A DNA stretch of 64,000 bases from Candidatus Thorarchaeota archaeon (GTDB lineage: Archaea; Asgardarchaeota; Thorarchaeia; Thorarchaeales; Thorarchaeaceae). Below, piece after piece: positions 35,223 to 43,863 of this stretch. The first letter of the stretch is position 1; each line of letters begins with the position of its first letter. Where the stretch lies: contig JAEORO010000069.1 of assembly GCA_016840855.1 (NCBI GenBank), forward strand, positions 1 through 64,000. The letters are read 5' to 3'. Both the position numbers and the translations under genes were made by a program. Under the pieces are notes generated by a model that was given only the letters and a program-made list of their open reading frames with translations, was not told the DNA's origin and did not search any database.

Positions 35223-35696
35223 TCACTTCCTTTCCCAACGATAAATGCAGAAATCATCGCCACGCATCATGCACTTGGGCAATGACATCGACACATTAGG
35301 ATCAATAGCTTGACCAATTCCCTCGTCTATTTTAGTTACATGCTCGCATATATCCAGACTAGCTCCTCGCGCCTTGAAGGATTCTATCCATGGACAATAC
35401 GTGACCTTCAAATCAAAACGTTTGGCAGTCTGATTTTCTACAGAGAGTTCAAATCCAAAGTAAGGATAGCTTCCATGAAAGAACTCGAAAATGGATTGTA
35501 GGTCACCTTTTCTCAGAGTGCCATTCTTGATTCCAGCATTACCAAGCTCCAAACCATGAAGACGATTGACCTCCCCAATCTCTTTCAATCCTTCATCACC
35601 CATCAGTCGGCGGATCGTTTCAACATAGATTACATGTGTATCTGCAAGAGTGTTCATGTTGGTTTTTCGAACTTCCTCGGCACTTGGATTGGACAT
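35223..35696 (-). CDS. L-2-amino-thiazoline-4-carboxylate hydrolase-like protein
   Basis: About 157 residues. The pattern KVTYCPWIESFKARGASLDICEH followed by MMRGDDFCIYRW, with three spaced Cys, matches the ATC-hydrolase-like family, in which they may form the active site or bind metal. The real substrate of most members is unknown. ATG 35696 (MSNPSAEEV) is preferred to the track's TTG 35708. It ends five bases before RraA on the same strand, so the pair should act in one pathway. Confidence 0.65.
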   Translation of the reverse strand: MSNPSAEEVRKTNMNTLADTHVIYVETIRRLMGDEGLKEIGEVNRLHGLELGNAGIKNGTLRKGDLQSIFEFFHGSYPYFGFELSVENQTAKRFDLKVTYCPWIESFKARGASLDICEHVTKIDEGIGQAIDPNVSMSLPKCMMRGDDFCIYRWERK

Positions 35697-35851
35697 AGTT
35701 AAGCACAAACCTTACTGAGTTGGATGATTAATTACCAGATGTAACTTAAAACTTCTCTGAAGTACATGATGATTTTTCTTAAAGTATGATGGTCCATTAG
35801 ATAGGTTATATAAACTAGGAATATTCTCGCAGCATCAGAAGGGTGACACCT

Positions 35852-37012
35852 ATGCTTGCTGAGAGAAATATAGATGTTCCAGCTAGTGAAATCCGTAAAA
35901 TCTTCAACATGATTATTGGAAGAACTGATGTCTTTGACATGACTGTTGGCATACCTGATTTCGACACACCTGAACACATCAAGGAAGCTGCAAAGAAAGC
36001 TATAGACGATGGATTTACTAGGTACACTCACAATGCAGGTTATATAGAGGTTAGAGAAGCACTTGCGCAGAAACTCAAGCGAGACAATAATATCGAAGCA
36101 GATCCAGTTAGTGAAATGGTACTAACCGCTGGAGGTATGGGGGCACTCGTTCTAGCTAATTTGGTGATGATAAATCCTGGTGATGAGGTGATTTATCCTG
36201 ATCCTGGTTTTGTAAGTCATTACGCTCACATAAAGCTAGCAGGAGGTATACCAATCCCCATACAATTGAAGAAGGAAAATAGGTTTGGTCTTTTGTCGGA
36301 GGATGTAGAACACAAAATTACTCCTAAGACGAAAATGATTGTTCTTAACTCACCCAACAATCCAACTGGTGGAGTCACTCCCAATAGTGAATTGAAAAGA
36401 ATTGCTGAACTATGTATTGAGAATGACATCTATGTCATAGCTGACGAAGCATACGAGAAGTTTAGATATGTAGATGAAGAACCACTGTTCATCGGTTCTC
36501 TGCCAGAAATGAAAGAGAGGACAGTTTCGATATTTTCGCTTTCTAAAACATATGCAATGACAGGCTGGCGAATAGCTGTGGCTACAGGATCCAGTGAGAT
36601 TATCGGTGCTATGACCAAACTACAAGAACATGTAATCGCAATGCCGACTTCAATTGCACAAAAAGCTGCAGCAGCAGCGGCTGTTGGCCCTCAAGACTGC
36701 GTGGCTGATATGCTCAAAACATTTCGAAAACGACGAGACCTTATTACTAAGGGATTAAACGATATTGAGGGAGTTGAAATAGCTCCTCCTGGAGGCGCAT
36801 TCTACGCATTCCCAGATGTTTCTGCGTATGGCGTGAAATCATATGATCTTGTTCACAAAATTCTGAATGAAACCAATGTTGTTACAATCCATGGAACAGC
36901 TTTTGGAAAATACGGTGAGGGATTTCTCAGACTTTGCTATGCAGTTTCAACAGAGAGAATTAATGAGGCTCTCAGTAGATTGGATAGCTATTTACCAAAA
37001 TTGCTGCATTAG
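35852..37012 (+). CDS. PLP-dependent class I/II aminotransferase
   Basis: About 386 residues of the aspartate-aminotransferase fold. GIPDFDTPEHIKEAAKKAI, GGMGALVLANL, VLNSPNNPTGG (cofactor Asn), YVIADEAYEKF (Asp and Tyr) and SIFSLSKTYAMTGWRIA with the Schiff-base Lys are all present; the C-terminal LRLCYAVS Arg binds the substrate carboxylate. Amino-acid partner unknown. The start is ATG 35852 with GGTGA six bases ahead, nine bases after the track's GTG, which itself lies inside that ribosome-binding site. The glycyl-radical enzyme follows after 49 bases. Confidence 0.85.
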   Translation: MLAERNIDVPASEIRKIFNMIIGRTDVFDMTVGIPDFDTPEHIKEAAKKAIDDGFTRYTHNAGYIEVREALAQKLKRDNNIEADPVSEMVLTAGGMGALVLANLVMINPGDEVIYPDPGFVSHYAHIKLAGGIPIPIQLKKENRFGLLSEDVEHKITPKTKMIVLNSPNNPTGGVTPNSELKRIAELCIENDIYVIADEAYEKFRYVDEEPLFIGSLPEMKERTVSIFSLSKTYAMTGWRIAVATGSSEIIGAMTKLQEHVIAMPTSIAQKAAAAAAVGPQDCVADMLKTFRKRRDLITKGLNDIEGVEIAPPGGAFYAFPDVSAYGVKSYDLVHKILNETNVVTIHGTAFGKYGEGFLRLCYAVSTERINEALSRLDSYLPKLLH

Positions 37013-37061
37013 ATATACCAGATGCGAAAAGTAATGAACAGAAAAATCGGTAGTTTGAGAG

Positions 37062-39374
37062 ATGACGTTCCGTAGTAAGCAACTCAAGCAAAGAATGCTT
37101 GAAGCGGTTCCAACGATATCATCTGAGAGAGCTGTCCTTTTCACAAATTACGTGAAAGAAAATTGGTCCAAACCAGTGATATTACGGAATGCAGGCGCTT
37201 TTGCTCATGTTCTGGATAATATGACTATTAGAATAGAGCCGGATGAACTAATCGTTGGTAATATGGGACCGACACCACGTTCGTGTCAGGTGTTTCCAGA
37301 GTATAGCTGGAAGTGGATTGAAGAAGAACTAGATCGGTTTGATAAACGTAGGACTGAACGCTTCTCAATAAGCGAGAAGGATAAGCAGAATCTCCGGGAA
37401 GTTTTCAAATTCTGGAAAGGTAAGAGTACCGCAGAAATTTCTGGAGAACTAATACCTAATGAATCTAAAGAAGCATCTAGCGTCGGATTATTTACGATTG
37501 GGGCGCCTGGGACGGGAATTGGTCATGTAATTGCAAATTATGAGAACGTTCTGAGGAAGGGATTCCTGAGAATCCTAGATGAGATAGAAGACAAAGAAGG
37601 TGATTACTTCGATGCAGTCCGTACTGAGATAATTGCAGTTCTCAGGTTTGCAGAACGATTCTCTCACCTTGCCTGCGAAATGGCGGAGATTGAAACAGAT
37701 GAACTGAGAAGGCATGAGTTAAGAGAGATATCAAGAATCTGTAATAAGGTCCCAGCTAAACCTGCAGGAACGTTTCATGAAGCTATCCAATCTTTCTGGT
37801 TTATCCATTTATTGATGCAGACTGAATCAAATGGTCATTCAATGTCTACAGGTAGATTTGATCAGTACATGTTTCCATACTATAGAACAGACATTAAGAA
37901 TGAACGGATAGATCGAGAAAGAGCAATTGAATTGCTTGAGCTACTCTGGATTAAGCTGACTTCTCTCATCAAGATTAGAAATGAATACTACAGTATTGCA
38001 TTTGCAGGACATCCAATGTTTCAGAACCTCACGATTGGTGGTCAAAACGCAGATGGCTCTGATGCTACAAATGATCTCACGAAACTAATCCTTGAAGCCA
38101 CTGCAGACATCAGAGTCACTCAACCAAGTGTGTCATTCCGTTGGCATAAGAACACACCTGAGGACATCAAGCTGAAAGTTGTTGATGTAATCTCGAAAGG
38201 TCTGGGAATGCCAGGACTCTTCAATGATGATGCAATCATACCAATGATGATAGAAAAAGGCACGAAACCTCCAGAGGCTCATGAATATTCTGTTCTTGGT
38301 TGTGTTGAGCCAATTATCGGTGGAAAATCTGATCCTAGACAGAACATAGGGTATGTCAACTTACCGAAGATTCTTGAGATTGCCTTGAACAACGGAAGAG
38401 ATCCTAAGTCAGGTAAAGTAATTGGGAGGGAAACAGGTGACCCTCGGGATTTCAAATCGTTCAGTGAACTTTGGCTGGCGTATGAAGAACAGATTGACTA
38501 CACGATAGAATTACTGACACGCGCAGACAGAGTTGCAGCTGCTGTACATGCCCAAAATACACCAACGCCATTCATCTCAGCCTTACTTGAGGGATGCAAT
38601 GAATCTGGCAAAACAATGCAAGAAGGTGGAGCAGTCTATAATTCAGGAGGGATTATGGGAGTTGGAATTGCGATTGCTGCTGACTCACTAGAAGTCCTCC
38701 AGAAATTCGTTTTCGAAAAGAAAGAGATATCGATGAATGAGCTACTTGAGATACTTTCTAGCAATTATGAAGGTCATGAAGAGCTCAGAATAAGATTAGA
38801 GAATGACCCTTCAAAATATGGGAATGATATTGAAAGAGTGGATTTCCTTGCTAGAGATATTGGACGAGCTTTTTGTAATTCAATACAGAGCAGAATGACA
38901 ACAAGGAATGGACCATATCATGGTGCTCTTTTCTCAGTATCGATGTACATTCCGCAAGGAGAGGTTTTAGGTGCCACTCCAGACGGCAGGAAAGCTGGCC
39001 ATATGATCTCAGATGGAGTTTCTCCAACACAGAATAGAGATGTGAATGGACCTACTGCTGCGATGAAATCCGTTTCAAGGCTTGACCATGGATTGTGCTA
39101 TAATGGTACACTCTACAACATGAAATTCACACCAGACTTCTTTGACACTGAATCAAGAAGAAAGAAATTCATCAATATGGTTGACACGTATTTTAGGATG
39201 GGAGGATTCCATGTCCAATTCAATGTAGTTTCTCGAGAAACATTAGAAGATGCAAAAGTCAACCCTCTACAGCATAGAGATCTTATTGTTCGAGTAGCAG
39301 GATATAGCGCGTACTTTATTGAGCTAGATCCGTTTGTTCAAGACGAAGTCATTGCACGAACTGAGTTCTCATAA
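37062..39374 (+). CDS. Glycyl-radical enzyme, dehydratase type
   Basis: 770 residues, normal for the family. The radical Gly747 is in RVAGYSAYF, 24 residues from the end; the thiyl Cys414 is in VLGCVEP, where Glu416 follows as in glycerol and diol dehydratases (GCVEP) rather than pyruvate formate-lyase (CC). His155 in GIGHVIANY matches the dehydratase His. The enzyme removes water from a 1,2-diol-like substrate without B12. No radical-SAM activase gene is within the window. A KDG kinase and KDPG aldolase follow on the same strand, pointing to a sugar acid as substrate. Confidence 0.9.
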   Translation: MTFRSKQLKQRMLEAVPTISSERAVLFTNYVKENWSKPVILRNAGAFAHVLDNMTIRIEPDELIVGNMGPTPRSCQVFPEYSWKWIEEELDRFDKRRTERFSISEKDKQNLREVFKFWKGKSTAEISGELIPNESKEASSVGLFTIGAPGTGIGHVIANYENVLRKGFLRILDEIEDKEGDYFDAVRTEIIAVLRFAERFSHLACEMAEIETDELRRHELREISRICNKVPAKPAGTFHEAIQSFWFIHLLMQTESNGHSMSTGRFDQYMFPYYRTDIKNERIDRERAIELLELLWIKLTSLIKIRNEYYSIAFAGHPMFQNLTIGGQNADGSDATNDLTKLILEATADIRVTQPSVSFRWHKNTPEDIKLKVVDVISKGLGMPGLFNDDAIIPMMIEKGTKPPEAHEYSVLGCVEPIIGGKSDPRQNIGYVNLPKILEIALNNGRDPKSGKVIGRETGDPRDFKSFSELWLAYEEQIDYTIELLTRADRVAAAVHAQNTPTPFISALLEGCNESGKTMQEGGAVYNSGGIMGVGIAIAADSLEVLQKFVFEKKEISMNELLEILSSNYEGHEELRIRLENDPSKYGNDIERVDFLARDIGRAFCNSIQSRMTTRNGPYHGALFSVSMYIPQGEVLGATPDGRKAGHMISDGVSPTQNRDVNGPTAAMKSVSRLDHGLCYNGTLYNMKFTPDFFDTESRRKKFINMVDTYFRMGGFHVQFNVVSRETLEDAKVNPLQHRDLIVRVAGYSAYFIELDPFVQDEVIARTEFS

Positions 39375-39449
39375 GGAGATACATTACGACAGATTTAACA
39401 TTTCCATGATTGAGTATGTTATTGTTAAACCTCTAGTGTGGTGTGAATA

Positions 39450-40445
39450 ATGGGTTATGATGTAGTTACTTTTGGAGAAGTGATGCTTCGACTCTCTCCT
39501 CCTGACTTCAAAAGGTTCGAACAAACAGAGAGCTTCAACGCTAATGCAGGTGGCGCAGAAATGAATGTCTCTGTAGCTTGCGCGCGATTAGGATTAAATT
39601 CTGCATATGTCACAAAGCTCGGTGACAACTCTATTGGACATTTCATTAGGAATAAAGCTCGAGAACATGGAGTTGACACATCACACATCCTCTGGGATGC
39701 TAGTAATAGGTGTGGGATCTATTTCGTTGAGTTTGGAGCAGCTCCTCGCACAAATCGCGTGATCTATGACCGAAAGGAATCTGCAATTAGTAAGATAAAA
39801 CCTGGCGAGGTAGATTGGAAAAAGATATTGAAAGGAACTAAGCTATTTCATACAAGTGGGATTACGCCTGCGCTTAGCGCGAATTGTGCAGAAGTGACGA
39901 ATGAAGCACTCAAGACATGCAAAGAATTGGGTGTGAAGGTGTCCTATGACGTAAATTACAGAGGAAAACTATGGACATCAAAAGATGCGCAGAAGTTCAC
40001 AGAACCTGCTTCTGAGTTCATTGATATATTAATCACAACTGAAGAAGACACCAAGGTTGTCTATGGGATTGAGGGCAAGGACTATGAAGATGTTGCAGCG
40101 AAACTAATTGATAAGTTCGGATTCGAGGTAGTTGTCATTACTCTAAGAGAAACCCCATCGGTCTGGTTCAACAAATGGTCTGTTTTTGCTTATTCTAATG
40201 GCAAGGTTTACAGAAGTCCAGTCTATGATGTGGAGATTGTAGATAGATTAGGTGGAGGCGACTCTTGCAGTGCTGGATTTATTTATGGATACATTGAGTT
40301 GAAGGACTTACAGAAAGCGGTTGATTTTGGCTCGGCTTTCTCTGCATTGAAACACTCCGTTCCTGGAGATCTAGCATTTGTATACAAGTCAGAGGTTGAA
40401 GAGCTCATCAAAGGGCGTCAGCGAGGATTACGCATTGAGAGGTGA
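39450..40445 (+). CDS. kdgK: 2-keto-3-deoxygluconate kinase (PfkB family)
   Basis: 331 residues. DVVTFGEVMLRLSPPDFKRFEQTESF is the typical KDG-kinase opening, with the substrate-site GGAEMNVSVACARLG and the C-terminal catalytic DRLGGGDSCSAGF (Asp as base; Gly in place of the common Ala). Phosphorylates 2-keto-3-deoxy sugar acids to KDPG-type products. It overlaps the KDPG aldolase gene by four bases and lies 75 bases after the glycyl-radical enzyme, so the three probably form one pathway. Confidence 0.88.
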   Translation: MGYDVVTFGEVMLRLSPPDFKRFEQTESFNANAGGAEMNVSVACARLGLNSAYVTKLGDNSIGHFIRNKAREHGVDTSHILWDASNRCGIYFVEFGAAPRTNRVIYDRKESAISKIKPGEVDWKKILKGTKLFHTSGITPALSANCAEVTNEALKTCKELGVKVSYDVNYRGKLWTSKDAQKFTEPASEFIDILITTEEDTKVVYGIEGKDYEDVAAKLIDKFGFEVVVITLRETPSVWFNKWSVFAYSNGKVYRSPVYDVEIVDRLGGGDSCSAGFIYGYIELKDLQKAVDFGSAFSALKHSVPGDLAFVYKSEVEELIKGRQRGLRIER

Positions 40446-41101
40446 AAAGTGTGTGGAACAAGGAAAATACAATGAAACTGATTCATGATACAGCACTTAT
40501 TCCAATAATCCGTGTTGAGTCGGCAGATATTGCATTCAAAGTGGCGGATGCATTTCTGCAAGGCGGAGTCAATATTATAGAAGTGACCATGAGTGTTCCG
40601 GGTGCAATAGATGTCATGAAACAGCTTTTGGAGAATTATGGGAAAAAAGTCCTAATTGGTACAGGAACAGTGGTGGACAGCAAAATGGCGAAAGAAGCCA
40701 TCAAAGCTGGTAGTAAATTCATAGTCAGTCCGAATTCTTCTAAGAGTCTGATTGAAACCGCTAACAAACACTCGACACCCATAATTCCTGGAGCTCTTAC
40801 ACCAACTGAGATATTCAATGCGTATTCAATGGGTGCAGATGCTGTGAAAGTCTTTCCATGTGGAAATGTAGGAGGTGCAGAGTATCTAAAGGCCATAAGA
40901 GCACCATTACCGCATATTCCTCTTGTTCCAACTGGAGGAGTCGATTTAGATTCTGCAGGACCAATGCTTGAAGCAGGTGCTTTTGCGTTAGGAGTAGGTG
41001 GAGCCATAACAGACAAGAAAGCAATCAAGGAAGGTAAGTATGAGGTCATCACTGAAAATGTGAAAAAATTCCTTGAGATTGTGAAGGAATATCGAAGTTA
41101 G
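40442..41101 (+). CDS. eda: KDPG/KHG aldolase
   Basis: 219 residues of a class-I aldolase barrel: LIPIIRVESADIAFKVADAFLQGGVNIIEVTMSVP (Glu base), IGTGTV, VSPNSS, IPGALTPTEIF and the Schiff-base Lys in GADAVKVFPCGNVGG, closing with LVPTGGVDLD. Splits 2-keto-3-deoxy-6-phosphogluconate into pyruvate and glyceraldehyde-3-phosphate. Starts at GTG 40442, overlapping the kinase stop; ATG 40472 (MKLIHDTALIP) is an alternative nearer to the usual N terminus. Confidence 0.88.
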   Translation: MKSVWNKENTMKLIHDTALIPIIRVESADIAFKVADAFLQGGVNIIEVTMSVPGAIDVMKQLLENYGKKVLIGTGTVVDSKMAKEAIKAGSKFIVSPNSSKSLIETANKHSTPIIPGALTPTEIFNAYSMGADAVKVFPCGNVGGAEYLKAIRAPLPHIPLVPTGGVDLDSAGPMLEAGAFALGVGGAITDKKAIKEGKYEVITENVKKFLEIVKEYRS

Positions 41102-41943
41102 CTATTGGTTCGTAGGATGGCAATCATGTGAGTGCCACCATCTATTGCACCAGGCTCCTTGCAGAACTCAAGTTCCCATTTCAGGAACATGTTCCACTTC
41201 TCTTCATCACCCATTAACTCTGTAAGGTATTCCTCATTAAACAAACCTGTTGATAGAAAATTTGCTGCCGATATGTCTAGAATTTCAACAGGATATCTAG
41301 AAAGAAGTTCTCGATATTCACTCCAGCGAAACATATGGCATTGATGAGTTCCTTTGTCTGCCATCTTTCCTAGGACATCTCCTGTATCCACGATGGCATC
41401 GAAATTCTCCAAGCCCATATGATCCCATTCATCAAAGACATTCCTGATGAGATGATGAAATGTACCAAGACATGACATCACACTGGTGAGGATGATTCCA
41501 CCAGGTTTTGTTACTCTGATCACCTCGTCCAAAGCCTGGTTAACGAATTCAAGAACATAGCTTAGAGGACCGCCAAATACCACTGTTGAGTCAAATTCAT
41601 TGTCAGGGATTCCATCTAGATTGAGAATATCTAATTTCCGTCTCCACTCAATGCAATCTTCATATCCAGCTTCTCTGACTTTGTCTTCATTCATCTTCAG
41701 CTGCGCGTTGGCAATATCAACTATCCCAATTCTAGCTCCTATCTTTGCCAGTTCAATCGTAAACCTACCTGGACCAGGCCCTATCTCAAGAACTCGATCA
41801 CCTTTCTTGATGTACTTCCGAAGATAGTATTGGTGAATATGAAACTGAACCTTACCTCTAGGAGTTCGGTCGAGTCGTTCCCATTCTAGATGAGCGTCTT
41901 TGTCAAAATGACCTTCAATTATCTTCGAGTCGTACTTTTTCAT
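41098..41943 (-). CDS. SAM-dependent methyltransferase
   Basis: 281 residues, class-I Rossmann fold. SAM motif VLEIGPGPGRFTIELAKIGARIGIVDIANAQL, motif II DSTVVFGGPLSYVLEFV and the post-motif IRVTKPGGIILTSVMS are clear. Methyl acceptor unknown. Its stop overlaps that of the convergent KDPG aldolase gene by four bases. Long C-terminal part (about 150 residues) after the core may recognise the substrate. Confidence 0.8.
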   Translation of the reverse strand: MKKYDSKIIEGHFDKDAHLEWERLDRTPRGKVQFHIHQYYLRKYIKKGDRVLEIGPGPGRFTIELAKIGARIGIVDIANAQLKMNEDKVREAGYEDCIEWRRKLDILNLDGIPDNEFDSTVVFGGPLSYVLEFVNQALDEVIRVTKPGGIILTSVMSCLGTFHHLIRNVFDEWDHMGLENFDAIVDTGDVLGKMADKGTHQCHMFRWSEYRELLSRYPVEILDISAANFLSTGLFNEEYLTELMGDEEKWNMFLKWELEFCKEPGAIDGGTHMIAILRTNS

Positions 41944-42086
41944 TACTCTTCACTCCTCTCCAACACATAAAGAAAGCGAAATGGTGTACTAAAAGCATAT
42001 GGTCAACCCTGATTGTTTAGAAAAAACCGGGAAAGGAAACAACTAAATCATCCTTTAGCTGCACGATGCCCTCGGAGTATTGAGAG

Positions 42087-42413
42087 ATGACTCAAGACTT
42101 ACTTGAACTCATGCAGGAAAGAATTACTATTGGACTTGAACGAGAGAAGACATTAGAAGCCATCGAAGGATGGGAGCGAACAGCACAACTGAGCTTGAAA
42201 GAAGGGCCAGAATATCACTTCATTGTAAAAGATAACAACATCACAGTTCATGAAGGTCCTATAGACAATCCTGACATGAGAATACAAAGCGATGAGGATA
42301 CAATTCGAAAACTATTCCTTGAGGAAATGAGCGCAGCATCAGCACTACTGAAAAGGAAGCTGAAAGTGAAAGGTTCGGCTTCAGACCTTATGAAAATAAG
42401 ACATATCTTCTAG
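42087..42413 (+). CDS. SCP2 sterol-carrier-like protein
   Basis: 108 residues. The beta-strand core with GPEYHFIVKDNNITVHEG, DMRIQSDEDTIRKLF and KLKVKGSASDLMKIRHIF follows the SCP2 fold, which binds lipids or other hydrophobic ligands in a pocket. It comes 28 bases before the GlcD-like gene on the same strand, so it may hold or deliver an oily substrate to the FAD oxidases behind it. Archaeal examples are known in some lineages; its ligand is unknown. Confidence 0.7.
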   Translation: MTQDLLELMQERITIGLEREKTLEAIEGWERTAQLSLKEGPEYHFIVKDNNITVHEGPIDNPDMRIQSDEDTIRKLFLEEMSAASALLKRKLKVKGSASDLMKIRHIF

Positions 42414-42441
42414 CAGTAGGTCATCTTCTGGAGGACATAGT

Positions 42442-43863
42442 TTGGATAAGACGATAGTGGAAGAACTATCAAAGATTGTTGGTGAAGAATATATCTCTAC
42501 GAGAAGAGATGTACTTCTTGCTTATTCCACTTCTGCGTCAATGAGTTATGATACTGTAATGCCAAGTGCAGTAGTCAGACCAGGAACGACAGAAGAAGTA
42601 TCAAGAGTTCTAAAAGTAGCAAACAAATACAAGATTCCCGTGACACCAAGATCTGGTGGTTCAAGTCTCCAAGGTGAAGTCATTCCAGAAGCAGATAGTC
42701 TAGTAGTCGAACTTTTGAGACTTGATGATATTGTCTTGTATAAGGATCTACGGTCAGTTACAGTTGGAGCAGGTGTTACTTTTGGTGCCTTAGATAAGTA
42801 TCTGAATGAACATGACCTCTGGGTTCCGTTCTATCCAGGATCTTCTTTGGTTGCAACATATGCAGGAAATGTTGCTGTAAATGGAGCAGGGTTTGGGTCA
42901 GGAGTCTTTGGATGTATAGCAGAACTCGTGATGGGGCTTGAAGTTGTTCTACCAGATGGAACTATTATCCAAACAGGTTCTGAAGCGAATCCTAACTCAC
43001 CAGGACCCTTCCTGCGGTATGCCTTTGGTCCAGACCTCACGGGTCTTTTCATAGGGTCTCTTGGTAGCTTTGGAATCATCACAAAGGTCTCTCTGAAGAC
43101 TCATAAAAGAATGAGATTCTTTGATTATAACACATATGGGTTCGACGAAGTTGAGAATGCAGAGAGATTCTTGTTAGAGTTGAAAGAGAACGAGATCAAT
43201 GCTATTTGGATGGCTCTTTATGAGGGTAGTATTCTTGATTTCTTTCTTGATATGGTAGGTGAAGAGTATGGTGTTCCAGAATATGATTGGCCAAAGTTCA
43301 CTGTGTCTGTGGCTATAGGACGAGTAAGGATAGATCAACTCAAGAGTGATATGAGAGCTGCAAAATCCGTTTGCGAACAATTAGGTGGACATGTCATCGG
43401 AATCAAGGAACTACCTAAGAACGAGTGGGAGGACCGCATGAGAGAGCTTGCAAGGTCTTCATATGTTCATGGTTGGCACTGGCGAATCCTTTACCATCAC
43501 CAAACGCCTATCAATTGGCACAAATCAGTAGAATCTTTGTGGTCAGTTATGGATGAGTATGGTGTCCTTGGACACACAGCAGGGTTCCAATCAGGGCATG
43601 CTAGCTACAACTTATATCCGCAGCTATATTTCGACCCGCAGGATAAGGAGGAGGAAATGAAAGTCAAAGAGGCTCACAGAGACCTCTGTCACCGACTTTT
43701 CAAAACAGGAGCAGTACCTTTCAAGCTGGCAAGATACTGGGTAGATGGAATTTCTGAGATGGACAGTTATCTCCAATTTTTAAACGAAATGAAGAGGAAT
43801 GTTGATTCAAATGAGATTCTGAATCCAGGAATTCTGCCAAAACCGAAGGGAGGGGAAAACTAG
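42442..43863 (+). CDS. GlcD-like FAD-linked oxidase, tandem copy 1
   Basis: 473 residues. FAD-binding VVRPGTTEEVSRVLKVANKYKIPVTPRSGGSSLQGE, VNGAGFGSGVFGCIAELVMGLEVVLPDG and IGSLGSFGIITKVSLKTHKR; C-terminal type-4 domain ends DSNEILNPGILPKP. Starts with TTG behind GGAGG. The next gene is a close relative directly abutting it (43863/43864), and a GlcF-like Fe-S gene follows. Probably oxidises a 2-hydroxy acid, passing electrons to the Fe-S subunit. Confidence 0.85.
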   Translation: MDKTIVEELSKIVGEEYISTRRDVLLAYSTSASMSYDTVMPSAVVRPGTTEEVSRVLKVANKYKIPVTPRSGGSSLQGEVIPEADSLVVELLRLDDIVLYKDLRSVTVGAGVTFGALDKYLNEHDLWVPFYPGSSLVATYAGNVAVNGAGFGSGVFGCIAELVMGLEVVLPDGTIIQTGSEANPNSPGPFLRYAFGPDLTGLFIGSLGSFGIITKVSLKTHKRMRFFDYNTYGFDEVENAERFLLELKENEINAIWMALYEGSILDFFLDMVGEEYGVPEYDWPKFTVSVAIGRVRIDQLKSDMRAAKSVCEQLGGHVIGIKELPKNEWEDRMRELARSSYVHGWHWRILYHHQTPINWHKSVESLWSVMDEYGVLGHTAGFQSGHASYNLYPQLYFDPQDKEEEMKVKEAHRDLCHRLFKTGAVPFKLARYWVDGISEMDSYLQFLNEMKRNVDSNEILNPGILPKPKGGEN

